A stretch of DNA of 64,000 bases. It comes from Streptomyces albireticuli. Lineage in GTDB: Bacteria > Actinomycetota > Actinomycetes > Streptomycetales > Streptomycetaceae. The notes under the pieces are model-generated. The model made no database searches, was not told the DNA's origin, and saw only the letters and a program-made list of their open reading frames with translations. Position 1 is the first letter of the stretch, and each line of letters starts with the position of its first letter. The translations under genes and the position numbers were made by a program. The DNA lies in NCBI RefSeq assembly GCF_002192455.1, contig NZ_CP021744.1, positions 1,364,001-1,428,000 on the forward strand. The letters are read 5' to 3'. Below are positions 1 to 6,859 of the stretch, piece by piece.

Positions 1-98
1 GGGCGCATCCACAGCGTCCCATCGTCGTGGCGCTTGACCGCCCCGACGTTCCCCGCGCGGTCCACCTTGTACTCGGCAGTGCTAGTCGTGCCGTTCAT
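1..98 (-). CDS. Hypothetical phage protein (N-terminus only, runs off window)
   Basis: An ATG at 98 opens a leftward frame that stays open to the window edge, giving 32 residues beginning MNGTTSTAEYKVDRAG. The composition resembles short actinophage or ICE proteins, but no family is recognised. It lies downstream of the XRE-TPR gene on the same strand, separated from it by a hairpin. Confidence 0.45.
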   Translation of the reverse strand, partial: MNGTTSTAEYKVDRAGNVGAVKRHDDGTLWMR

Positions 99-164
99 GA
101 CGCCTCGCCGTCCCTCGAATCGTCAGCGTGGCCACGAGGTTAGGGAGGTGGGAGTTGCGTGTCT

Positions 165-200
165 GTGGTAGTTCCGCACCCCGCCGCGCGGAACTACCAC
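165..200 (-). terminator. Strong hairpin downstream of the XRE-TPR gene
   Basis: A perfect 13-bp inverted repeat (GTGGTAGTTCCGC at 165-177 and its complement at 188-200) with a 10-nt loop lies just after the stop of the gene ending at 211. There is no clear T-run, so a terminator is likely but an operator is possible. Confidence 0.5.
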
Positions 201-210
201 GAGTGATCGT

Positions 211-1386
211 TTAGAGGTTCACACGGACGACGGTCGCGACCTCTCGCAGCTCTGGGGTAATCAGTCGCCGGTTCTCCGCGATGCGTGTCACCACGTCACT
301 CGCGTAGCGCTGGTTCCCTAGCCACTCCGGGTACTTCTTCTTGACCTTCAGCAAGCGTTGTACCGCGCCCGAGTAGTCGCCGGTCTTAGCCTGCGCGTCC
401 ACCACGTCGAGCTGATGACGGTTCATGTTGCTCGCAGTCGGCATGACAGCGCCGCGGGGCACTCGCTTGGCCATCCGCAGCACCTGGTCCGGATGGTCGG
501 TGACCGCAGCGTTCTCGATCACCTTCAACGCCACCGTCGTTGGGCCGAAGGTCTTCAGCGAGACATAGGGCGACGGCTTGTGCTCCTCGCCCAGGGCCTT
601 GGCTGCGACCCCCGCCCACTTCATGGCCGACGATGCTTCGCCACCCCGGTTGTCCCGGATCGCCGACGCTGATACCCGCAGCAACATCCGGCCCCAAGCA
701 CAGAGTTCGTCCGGTGTCGCCTTCCGCATCTTTACCGGTTCCAGGTCATCGGCCCACCGGATCGCGACGTCCCGCGATCGGTCCAGCTCGCCCCTGCGAA
801 GGTATAGCCACGTCAGGCAGTCAACCGTCTCAGCGGCCTGGATGCGGTCCGTCGCCAGGTCCAGGGACCTCTCTAGCGCGTCCTCGGCCAAGTCCCACTG
901 CCGGGTTGCCGTCAAGGACCAGCCAGCAAGCTGGAGCACTCGGATACGTAGCGCCTGGCCCTCCTCCCCAAGGTCCGCCGCGTCGCGAAGGATCCCGGGC
1001 AGGACTCGGGCCAGCTTCCCGAACTGACCAGAGAAATAGGGCAGAGCCTCGTCTACGACGGCCCTGACGCCGGCGACCGTCGGCGGCTCGCCTTCCTCGG
1101 CAGTCAGACGACCTGGAGGGGCGTGCAGGGCCTCGCTAACGGCCGTCCACTCTTCCACGGTGTCCTCGTGCGGACCCTGCTCGTCTAGTCCGTCAGACAG
1201 ACGCATGGTGGGCACTTGCAGCACAAAAGCCAGCTTGCGCCACGTCTCCGTGCGGGCCGTCTCTCGCGCCCCCTGTTCGAGTTGTCGAATCACTGAAACG
1301 CTGACACCGGACTCTCGCGCCAACGCTTCCTGTCCCAGCCCCCGCCACTTGCGGGCAGCCTTCAAACGCTCGCCTGCGGTACTCAT
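211..1386 (-). CDS. XRE-family transcriptional regulator with TPR-like C-terminal region
   Basis: This 391-residue protein starts at an ATG at 1386. Residues about 5-60 form an XRE helix-turn-helix (GERLKAARKWRGLGQEALARE, then SVSVIRQLEQG). The remainder is helical and TPR-like, as in the large family of actinomycete regulators found on chromosomes and mobile elements. It is a single transcription unit, separated from the Lsr2-like gene by a terminator at 1440-1467. It could control lysogeny or be cargo. DNA-binding function is well supported by the fold; its targets cannot be read from the sequence. Confidence 0.8.
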   Translation of the reverse strand: MSTAGERLKAARKWRGLGQEALARESGVSVSVIRQLEQGARETARTETWRKLAFVLQVPTMRLSDGLDEQGPHEDTVEEWTAVSEALHAPPGRLTAEEGEPPTVAGVRAVVDEALPYFSGQFGKLARVLPGILRDAADLGEEGQALRIRVLQLAGWSLTATRQWDLAEDALERSLDLATDRIQAAETVDCLTWLYLRRGELDRSRDVAIRWADDLEPVKMRKATPDELCAWGRMLLRVSASAIRDNRGGEASSAMKWAGVAAKALGEEHKPSPYVSLKTFGPTTVALKVIENAAVTDHPDQVLRMAKRVPRGAVMPTASNMNRHQLDVVDAQAKTGDYSGAVQRLLKVKKKYPEWLGNQRYASDVVTRIAENRRLITPELREVATVVRVNL

Positions 1387-1439
1387 ATCCGCAGAGTACG
1401 CCCGGCGCTGAGGGTCCTGTAAGTCATGCTGGACATGGC

Positions 1440-1467
1440 GAAGGCCCCCTCCGGAGAGGGGGCCTTC
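1440..1467 (-). terminator. Terminator of the leftward replication operon
   Basis: A perfect 12-bp stem (GAAGGCCCCCTC / GAGGGGGCCTTC) with a CGGA tetraloop lies 13 nt beyond the stop of the Lsr2-like gene. It isolates that operon from the XRE-TPR gene. Confidence 0.75.
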
Positions 1468-1479
1468 GAACTGCCAAGA

Positions 1480-1914
1480 TCACTTCTTCTTCTTGTTCGC
1501 CTCCTGGTACTTCTTCAGGAAGTCAGGGGAGGCGTGCTGCTGAACGGCCTCTTCGAGCACAGCGCCCTTGAGCTTCTGCTCGTACGCCACGTTGACCCAA
1601 GCGGGGATGCGGCCCTGCGCAGACAGGGGGAGCACCGGGTTGGTAAGCGTCGCGGCCCAGGCCCTCACGTCTGCGGCGTCAGGGCCGGATGATGCTCCGC
1701 CCTTCTTCGGGGAGGCCGGCCTAGCGGTGAACGAGGGGCCTGCGGAGCTCGCCACGCCGATCCCGTACTCCTGGAGGGCTTCCAAGAGGGCCTCCCTACT
1801 CTGGCTGTATGCCTCTTCCAGCTCGGTGAGGCGCTTCACCTTTTCGAGGTCATCGACCTCGCCCTCGTAGGTGTCACCCTCGACTGTAAGCCGGACGACC
1901 TGCACGATTTCCAC
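1480..1914 (-). CDS. Lsr2-like xenogeneic silencer (copy 1)
   Basis: This is a protein of about 144 residues. The GTG at 1914 is preferred because GGAGC lies 4 nt upstream and the product then begins MEIVQVVRLTVEG, like the N-terminal strand of Lsr2. Two Lsr2 hallmarks are visible: an N-terminal oligomerisation region rich in Asp and Glu, and a C-terminal DNA-binding region reading DAADVRAWAATL then QGRIPAWVNVAYEQK, where QGRIP corresponds to the RGR AT-hook-like minor-groove motif. A Pro/Ser/Gly linker joins them and the tail ends in poly-Lys. Lsr2 proteins silence AT-rich DNA in actinobacteria and phage homologues are known. It is the last gene of the leftward replication operon. A second, more divergent copy lies at 43611-44315. 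Confidence 0.75.
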   Translation of the reverse strand: MEIVQVVRLTVEGDTYEGEVDDLEKVKRLTELEEAYSQSREALLEALQEYGIGVASSAGPSFTARPASPKKGGASSGPDAADVRAWAATLTNPVLPLSAQGRIPAWVNVAYEQKLKGAVLEEAVQQHASPDFLKKYQEANKKKK

Positions 1915-1950
1915 GAGCGCTCCAAGCGATGAGGCAGACCATAGCTGTAG

Positions 1951-1966
1951 TGTCACAGCCCAACTA
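1951..1966 (-). promoter_or_regulatory. Start-associated repeat, degenerate copy
   Basis: TGTCACAGCCCAACTA on the + strand differs at two positions from the consensus TGTCACATCCCAACTT. It lies about 37 nt upstream of the Lsr2-like start and points in its direction. Confidence 0.45.
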
Positions 1967-1970
1967 GGGC

Positions 1971-2181
1971 CTAGCCTACCGACCGAAGATGAACCTCGAC
2001 AACCTTTTCGCGACCCGGGTGCACGATCCGACGGACCCCAGCAGACTTGATGAGCTTCAGGCAGTCTTTACAAGCTGACCTGGTTATGCAGATCGGCCGT
2101 AATCGCTTCCTGCGCTACCAGAAGCTTCATGCGTTTACAGGTGACGCAGACCGGAGACGTGAAACGCAGGTATCGGATCAC
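1971..2181 (-). pseudogene. Frameshifted small Cys-rich protein (deaminase-like tail)
   Basis: A GTG at 2181 overlaps the stop of the upstream gene (GTGA) and encodes 37 residues with CVTCK, ending at 2068. A second frame, open from about 2108 to a stop at 1971, reads CITRSACKDC then LKLIKSAGVRRIVH, which resembles the C-terminal zinc site of dCMP deaminase-like proteins. Joining the two frames gives one small protein of about 70 residues with paired CxxC motifs, so one indel between them is likely. It may be real or a sequencing error. Alternatively only the 37-residue product is made. Confidence 0.4.
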
Positions 2182-2360
2182 TTGGTGGCCTCCCGCTTCT
2201 TCTGGTCGTAGTCAGCAGAGTCGATTAGCGCCTGAAGAGTGACCTCGTTGCCCGCACAGCAGGTGCAGCCGCCTTCGGCCACGGTTTCTCCGGAGGGGTC
2301 ATGAATGAGGGCGGTGTATCCACACTCATCGCCTTCAACGTAGTAGTCCGCGTAGCTCAC
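2178..2360 (-). CDS. Small hypothetical protein with CTCC motif
   Basis: This 60-residue protein uses a GTG at 2360, with GGAGG 7 nt upstream and a GTGA overlap with the preceding stop. It begins MSYADYYVEGDECGYTALIH and contains a GGCTCCAGN cluster that may bind metal. It is translationally coupled to both neighbours in the leftward operon. No family is recognised. Confidence 0.55.
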   Translation of the reverse strand: MSYADYYVEGDECGYTALIHDPSGETVAEGGCTCCAGNEVTLQALIDSADYDQKKREATK

Positions 2361-2593
2361 TCGCCGGCCTCCACGCTCTCGGACTCGGCCGGAATCATGA
2401 CGATCTGCCACAGGTCGGCGGCCATGCCTTCGGCTAGACCCTTCGGGACCCCCCATTCCTTGGCTTCCTTCATGACCAGGCCGCAGAGGCGGGCAGCCTT
2501 GAAGGCCGTGCTCGCAACCTGCTCCAGGGCCTTGTTCTCCATCTCCTTGGCGAAATCGCCGATCAGTTCCTCGAAGCCGTCCATCTCGCTCAT
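2357..2593 (-). CDS. Hypothetical phage protein
   Basis: This 78-residue acidic helical protein begins MSEMDGFEELIGDFAKEMENK and ends ESESVEAGE. Its ATG at 2593 overlaps the stop of the DNA polymerase gene, so the two are probably coupled. No domain is recognised; an accessory replication role is possible only by position. Confidence 0.6.
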   Translation of the reverse strand: MSEMDGFEELIGDFAKEMENKALEQVASTAFKAARLCGLVMKEAKEWGVPKGLAEGMAADLWQIVMIPAESESVEAGE

Positions 2594-4422
2594 GCCGCCA
2601 ACTCCATTTCGTTGTGGATGACTCCGCAGAGGTCGCAGACCTGACCTACGGCCATATATCCGCAACCCCAGCTCTTTCCGTACACCGACACATCCGTGTC
2701 GATGAGTACGCCGCTCAGGGTTTCCTTCATAATCTGAGCGGCCTTTTCTGTGGCCCTCAGTGCGTGCTCCTCCGGGAACTGGAAGATCACCTCATCGTGA
2801 ACCGGGAGGAGCATGAATTCTCCGAACCCGGCTTCCATAAGTCGGAGGATGGCTCGACCGGTGACATCCCTTGAAGCGCTTTGCACGGCATAATTCAGGG
2901 CCGCATATGGGCGCCGCTTGTCTACGTACAGGCGTCGGCCCGTGTTCGTGGTGATGTAGCCCTTCCGGCGCGCTTCACGTTGGAGTTCCTCGGAGTACTG
3001 CTCGACGCCGGGGAAGACCTTGAAGAAGCCCTTGATGGCTCGTTCAGCGACTTCCCGGGTGACGCCAGCCTGGCTCATCAGCGCGGCCGGCCCTCCCCCG
3101 TACACCGTGAGGAAGTTGGTCATCTTCCCCGTCTTACGGTCCACCTCGGCGGCATCCGCGGTGATCTGATGCAAGTCGGCTTCCTCGCGGAAAGCCTTCT
3201 TCATCGCCTTGTCTCCTGACAGGGCTGCCAGAACTCGAAGCTCCTGCGCCTTGTAGTCCACCGCGCAGATGACCATTCCCGGATCGGCTATGAACCCGCG
3301 CCTGACCAACGAGTCTCCGGAGGGAAAAGTCTGCGCCGGTATAGCTCCAGAAATCGCCATCCGAGCCGTCCTTGCGCCCATCGAGCGGATATCGGCGTGC
3401 AGCCGGTCTTCCGCATCTCGGTTGGCCAAAGCGTTGTCGAACCATGTGGCGCGGGCCTTTGCCGCCTTCTTACCTCGGTAGATGGCCTCGCACAGCGGGT
3501 CGTCCAGGTGGGCCTTGAGAAGGTGGTCGTCCACCTTGGGCTGTCCGGTTGGCGTCGTCTCAGTCGGGATGATGCCCCGGCTGATGACTGCCGCTCCGAC
3601 CTGCTTGGGGCTGTTGATGTTCTCCAGTCCGAGCTTCGCCGCGATGTTCTTGTACTGGTGCTCCGTCGAAGCCAGCTCGGCTGCGCACTCCTCGATGTAC
3701 GGCACGTCGGCCTTGATGCCGCGGCGCACCATGTAGGCGCAGGCGGCAGCCAGATCATGTTCGTAGCGGAGGATCTTGCGGGCCGTGGTCGGAATCTTGG
3801 GCTGGAGGAGCTTCACCAGGCGGTAGGCGAGGATCGGGTCCATGCCGGCGTAGAGGTTGAAGCCCTCGTGCTCCAGCGGGATCACCGGCCAGATCTCGGA
3901 CTTCCTGACTCCCAATTCCTTGGCGATGACGGTCATGCTCGCCTTCACCTCATCGGCCACAGTCGCGGAGACGTAGTGGCGGGTGAGTTCTTCGAGCGAG
4001 TGACCTATCCCGCCGTCCTTGCGGCCCCGGCTGTCTACGAGGTGGGCGACGATGCGGGAGTCAATGAGCCGGGGGAAGACCGTCTCGGCTGGCACCCCCC
4101 AGACTCGATCCATGCAGAGCACGTCAAAAGTCCCGTTCTGCATGGCCAGCGTTTCGACCCAGCCCACGGCCTTGATGGCGTCTTCTTGGAAGAGGCCGCC
4201 CCGCTCCACGGGGAGGACGTAGCTCTCGTGAGCGTTCCCGAACTGGGCGAGCCTGATTCGGAATCCGTCCTCCCACCAGGAGAGGCCGTCGGTCTCGGTG
4301 TCGAATCCCAGGGCTCGACGGTTGTTGACCACGAAGCGGCGAAACTCGGGAAGGTCGTCTTCACTCTCAACTACGTTGATGCGGACCTCGGAGCCGTTGA
4401 TGTCGTAGTTGATGGCCTTCAT
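2590..4422 (-). CDS. polA: Family A DNA polymerase with 3'-5' exonuclease
   Basis: This 610-residue phage replicative polymerase has an N-terminal DnaQ-like proofreading domain (FDTETDG near residue 40, YAGMDP near 193). The family A palm and fingers follow: motif A DYKAQELR near 389, motif B around RKTGKMTNFLTVYGG at 429-443, and motif C HDEVIF near 542. There is no 5'-3' exonuclease domain, which is usual for phage PolA. A short Cys-containing tail (VCDLCGVIH) may bind zinc. GGAGG sits about 8 nt before the ATG at 4422, and a perfect copy of the start-associated repeat lies just upstream of that ribosome site. Confidence 0.95.
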   Translation of the reverse strand: MKAINYDINGSEVRINVVESEDDLPEFRRFVVNNRRALGFDTETDGLSWWEDGFRIRLAQFGNAHESYVLPVERGGLFQEDAIKAVGWVETLAMQNGTFDVLCMDRVWGVPAETVFPRLIDSRIVAHLVDSRGRKDGGIGHSLEELTRHYVSATVADEVKASMTVIAKELGVRKSEIWPVIPLEHEGFNLYAGMDPILAYRLVKLLQPKIPTTARKILRYEHDLAAACAYMVRRGIKADVPYIEECAAELASTEHQYKNIAAKLGLENINSPKQVGAAVISRGIIPTETTPTGQPKVDDHLLKAHLDDPLCEAIYRGKKAAKARATWFDNALANRDAEDRLHADIRSMGARTARMAISGAIPAQTFPSGDSLVRRGFIADPGMVICAVDYKAQELRVLAALSGDKAMKKAFREEADLHQITADAAEVDRKTGKMTNFLTVYGGGPAALMSQAGVTREVAERAIKGFFKVFPGVEQYSEELQREARRKGYITTNTGRRLYVDKRRPYAALNYAVQSASRDVTGRAILRLMEAGFGEFMLLPVHDEVIFQFPEEHALRATEKAAQIMKETLSGVLIDTDVSVYGKSWGCGYMAVGQVCDLCGVIHNEMELAA

Positions 4423-4434
4423 TCACTTCCTCCG

Positions 4435-4450
4435 TGTCACATCCCAACTT
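4435..4450 (-). promoter_or_regulatory. Start-associated repeat upstream of polA
   Basis: A perfect TGTCACATCCCAACTT (+ strand) lies 12 nt upstream of the polA start codon, immediately before the GGAGG ribosome site, oriented with the gene. Confidence 0.7.
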
Positions 4451-4457
4451 CGTGGGC

Positions 4458-4685
4458 TCAAAAAGGAGGCTCCGCGGCTTGCGTAGCCTCGCGCTCTGCA
4501 ATGAGAGCGGTGTACTTGCCTTCCAGCTCCGTGTATTCCTGGACAGCTATGTCCAGCTCGGCTTCTAGACCGTCGATGTAGTCGTTGAGCCGCCCGTTCG
4601 CCTTCTGCCAGTGACCTGACCGCTGATTGGCCAACTCGACCTCCAGGCGGAGGAGGCGGATCTGCTCTGTCTTCCGCCTGAACAT
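4458..4685 (-). CDS. Small coiled-coil protein
   Basis: This 75-residue protein begins MFRRKTEQIRLLRLEVELANQ. Its heptad-like Leu/Ile/Glu pattern predicts a single coiled coil. The ATG at 4685 overlaps the preceding stop (TGATG). It lies in the leftward replication operon. Function unknown. Confidence 0.65.
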   Translation of the reverse strand: MFRRKTEQIRLLRLEVELANQRSGHWQKANGRLNDYIDGLEAELDIAVQEYTELEGKYTALIAEREATQAAEPPF

Positions 4686-4810
4686 CAGTAAGTTCCTTCA
4701 AGGATCGAAGGGAACTCCGGCTCAGGAGCGGCGGGGCCGACCCGCCTTTCGACCGTCATGTTGTTGTGGTCGTAGACCCAGATCGGGACTTCGTTCCAGT
4801 TATCGAACAC
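4685..4810 (-). CDS. Very small hypothetical protein (41 aa)
   Basis: A GTG at 4810 with GGAG 6 nt upstream opens a 41-residue frame (MFDNWNEVPIWVYDHNNM and on) ending in a TGATG overlap with the next gene. The end of the upstream coiled-coil gene overlaps its start. The tight coupling on both sides supports it as a real gene. Confidence 0.55.
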   Translation of the reverse strand: MFDNWNEVPIWVYDHNNMTVERRVGPAAPEPEFPSILEGTY

Positions 4811-5345
4811 CGGCTGCTCCAAGGGCCGCTTCGACCTCGTTCAGTCGCGCCTCGGCACCCAGGCCCTCTTCCCAAGCCATCTCTCGGGCCGCATCAGACT
4901 TGATGGCCTTCAGGTGGTACTCCCGGTCCGTCAGATGCTTCACCAGGCGCACGTACCGGTGTCCATCACCAGCTGATGCCTGCTTCTCGGCTTCACGGAG
5001 CTGGCTGGCCTGGTCGGTGACCTTCTGTCGCAGTGCCGTAGCCTTGGAGCGCTGCGTGTCGGCTTCGATGGCCTTAGCCGTAAGTCGATCCTTGAGCACC
5101 TTGATTCCCTCCTGAGCTTCGAGGACCGCGGCGCGCTCGCCCTCGAAGCGCTGCACCCAGTACTTCTTGGCGTCCCTGACCTCTCGGAGCTGCCGGGCCT
5201 TCTCGGCGAGGTCCTTCCGCAGGGTCTCGATGAGAGCCTTGTTCTCTTCCTTGACCTCGATCGTCACCTTGGCTAGCGGTACGTTCTTGAGGTCCATCTC
5301 AGAGTTGCCGGCCTCGTAGGCGTTCGAGGTCCAGATGTAGCTCAT
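4800..5345 (-). CDS. Long coiled-coil hypothetical protein
   Basis: This 181-residue protein has residues about 30-150 almost entirely Glu/Lys/Arg/Ala-rich heptads (KALIETLRKDLAEKARQLRE and similar), predicting a long coiled coil. The ATG at 5345 overlaps the stop of the preceding Cys-rich mini-gene. It may scaffold replication proteins, but nothing in the sequence proves that. Confidence 0.65.
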   Translation of the reverse strand: MSYIWTSNAYEAGNSEMDLKNVPLAKVTIEVKEENKALIETLRKDLAEKARQLREVRDAKKYWVQRFEGERAAVLEAQEGIKVLKDRLTAKAIEADTQRSKATALRQKVTDQASQLREAEKQASAGDGHRYVRLVKHLTDREYHLKAIKSDAAREMAWEEGLGAEARLNEVEAALGAAGVR

Positions 5346-5479
5346 TCGTTTACTCCAGGTGTTTCACAGGCCGGGCATTCGGCCTGGAGGGGAAGTTCTT
5401 CATCTTTGGCGTACTGGTCCACGAACGAGAATCCGCATCCGCATTCGCAGTAGGCGAGCACGTCAACCAGTCCGGCCAT
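5342..5479 (-). CDS. 45-aa zinc-ribbon-like mini-protein
   Basis: This short ATG-initiated frame starts MAGLVDVLAYCECGCGF and ends with CPACETPGVNE. The CxC and CPxC pairs form a plausible rubredoxin/zinc-ribbon site. Its start overlaps the true thyX stop (TGATG at 5479-5481), and its own stop overlaps the next start. This confirms the operon layout and shows where thyX should end. Confidence 0.65.
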   Translation of the reverse strand: MAGLVDVLAYCECGCGFSFVDQYAKDEELPLQAECPACETPGVNE

Positions 5480-6167
5480 CAGGGGGCGACACGGCCGTGC
5501 TTGTTGAACATCTCCATGGCCACGGGGGCTACTTCGGTGGCGTACTTCTCGATCTGCTTAGCGGCCTGCTCGATCTCGTACAGAGGAAGGTTGGCACCGT
5601 CGAGTTCTCGTGCGCCCACCGCAGACTGAGGAAGTTCATTGCCGAACGGAGGTTGACGGCCCAATAGAAGGACGTATACAGGCTGAAGGGGAGGATGTTT
5701 CGGGCCACCTCTCGCGCAATACCCTTGTCGAGCATTCGCTGATAGGAGTTCCAGGCTTCCTTGGCCATGCGGTAGTGCTCACCGGCCACGACTGCGTTCT
5801 GCTCGTAGTCGCCGGCCTCGAACGTGTACGCGCCTGGCTTGCCGATCTGGCGCAGCGGTCGGCCAGTCTTCGGCTTGTAGAAGACGGGCTCCATCACCTT
5901 GTAACGCCCCGAGGTCTCGTTGAATGAACTAACCCTGTGCCGGAACCATTCGCGGGCCACAAAGACCGGGGCCTCTACCTTGAATTGCAGCGTGACGCTC
6001 TCGAACGGGCTGCCGTGTCGGTCGCGAACCAACATGTTGAGGAGGCCGCGGTCCTTGACCGGGTCGCTAGAGGTTCCGGAGGAAACTCGTGCCGCTCGGA
6101 CAATGCTGTGGTCTCCGCCAAGGTGGTCAATGAGATCCACCTTCATGTCGGATCGGAGCTGAACCAC
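5479..6167 (-). pseudogene. thyX: Flavin-dependent thymidylate synthase, frameshifted near the C-terminus
   Basis: ThyX makes dTMP from dUMP using FAD and methylene-tetrahydrofolate. The signature FRHRVSSFNETSGRY (RHRxxSxNExSxRY class) and NLRSAMNFLSLR are intact. The GTG at 6167 is preferred because GAGGAG lies 5 nt upstream. The annotated frame then runs into an implausible Arg/Ser tail ending at 5529. One extra C near 5597-5603 would continue it as TFPLYEIEQAAKQIEKY and end in NKHGRVAP at 5479, the usual ThyX C-terminus, exactly overlapping the next gene. So a 1-nt deletion, real or sequencing, is present. A GAATGAACTAACC repeat is embedded in the signature motif. Confidence 0.85.
5922..5934 (+). 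repeat. GAATGAACTAACC repeat (inside thyX)
   Basis: An exact copy of the second dispersed repeat family. Here it encodes VSSF(N) of the ThyX signature on the opposite strand. Confidence 0.5.
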
Positions 6168-6213
6168 TGGATCTCCTCGCATTAGGTGCAGAACACCGTT
6201 CTCCTTGATGCCG

Positions 6214-6238
6214 GGGGCCGGGCCTGCCACCCGGCCCC
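6214..6238 (-). terminator. Hairpin between the ssDNA-binding-like gene and thyX
   Basis: A perfect 9-bp GC stem (GGGGCCGGG / CCCGGCCCC) lies between the gene ending at 6276 and thyX. There is no T-run. It may act as an attenuator in the thyX leader. Confidence 0.5.
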
Positions 6239-6241
6239 GTA

Positions 6242-6257
6242 TGTCACATCCCAACTT
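6242..6257 (-). promoter_or_regulatory. Start-associated repeat upstream of thyX
   Basis: A perfect TGTCACATCCCAACTT on the + strand, about 75 nt upstream of the thyX start. It overlaps a local palindrome, TCCCAACTTGGGA. Confidence 0.65.
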
Positions 6258-6264
6258 GGGAAGC

Positions 6265-6277
6265 GAACGAACTAACT
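6265..6277 (+). repeat. GAACGAACTAACT repeat variant
   Basis: One copy of the second repeat family, differing at two positions from GAATGAACTAACC. It overlaps the stop codon of the leftward gene ending at 6276. Confidence 0.4.
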
Positions 6278-6800
6278 AGTTCTTCAGCTCAAACTTGCCA
6301 GACTTCTTGTTGAAGAAGGCTGGCGGGCACTTGTCCTCGCCCTTACGCTCGTCGGCGTTGCAGAAGTACGCCTCCCAGCCGTTCTTAGCGACGTGAGTCC
6401 GGCCATGCTCGCAGTCGGTGACGCCCTGATGGTCGCCGTCACCGGCATTCTGAACCTTGCCGCCGGAGAAGCTGGCCTTGCCTGCGGGCTTAACCTTCGC
6501 CCCCTTGTCCTTGAAGTTCAGCTCCGTGTTGAAGGTCTGAATCTTCGCCATGCGCTTCATGAGGGAGGCGAGGGCGCCGGCCTCTTCATCGAGCATGGCA
6601 TCCATGTCGGCGATGGTCGCGGCGCGCAGGACCAGGAGCGAGGCGTCGTACCCCTCGCCACCCTTGAAGCTCAGCGTGACGCCTTCCTGAGTGGTGGCGG
6701 TGGGAGTGGTCATGGGCGACTCCTTGGGGGTCTCGGCGGTAGTGGTGTTCCCGTTATTCGGCGTGTCCCAGGGGGAGTTTCCGAAGGGGTTCTCGCTCAT
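6276..6800 (-). CDS. Possible ssDNA-binding protein with zinc-binding C-terminus
   Basis: This 174-residue protein has a low-complexity Asn/Thr/Pro N-terminus, then VTLSFKGGEGYDASLLVLRA, a central helical part, and a C-terminal Cys/His cluster (TDCEHG, YFCNADER, DKCPPAFF). The layout and its place between RNR and ThyX match the proteins that actinophage annotators tentatively call single-strand DNA-binding, but no OB-fold signature can be proven by eye. AGAGGA lies 9 nt before the ATG at 6800, with a start-associated repeat further upstream. Confidence 0.55.
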   Translation of the reverse strand: MSENPFGNSPWDTPNNGNTTTAETPKESPMTTPTATTQEGVTLSFKGGEGYDASLLVLRAATIADMDAMLDEEAGALASLMKRMAKIQTFNTELNFKDKGAKVKPAGKASFSGGKVQNAGDGDHQGVTDCEHGRTHVAKNGWEAYFCNADERKGEDKCPPAFFNKKSGKFELKN

Positions 6801-6823
6801 AAGTAAATCCTCTCAGATTTGAG

Positions 6824-6839
6824 TGTCACATCTCAACTT
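6824..6839 (-). promoter_or_regulatory. Start-associated repeat upstream of the ssDNA-binding-like gene
   Basis: TGTCACATCTCAACTT on the + strand has one mismatch to consensus, 23 nt upstream of the ATG at 6800. It overlaps the palindrome CATCTCAACTTGAGATG. Confidence 0.6.
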
Positions 6840-6859
6840 GAGATGCTGTGAGTAGAGTC

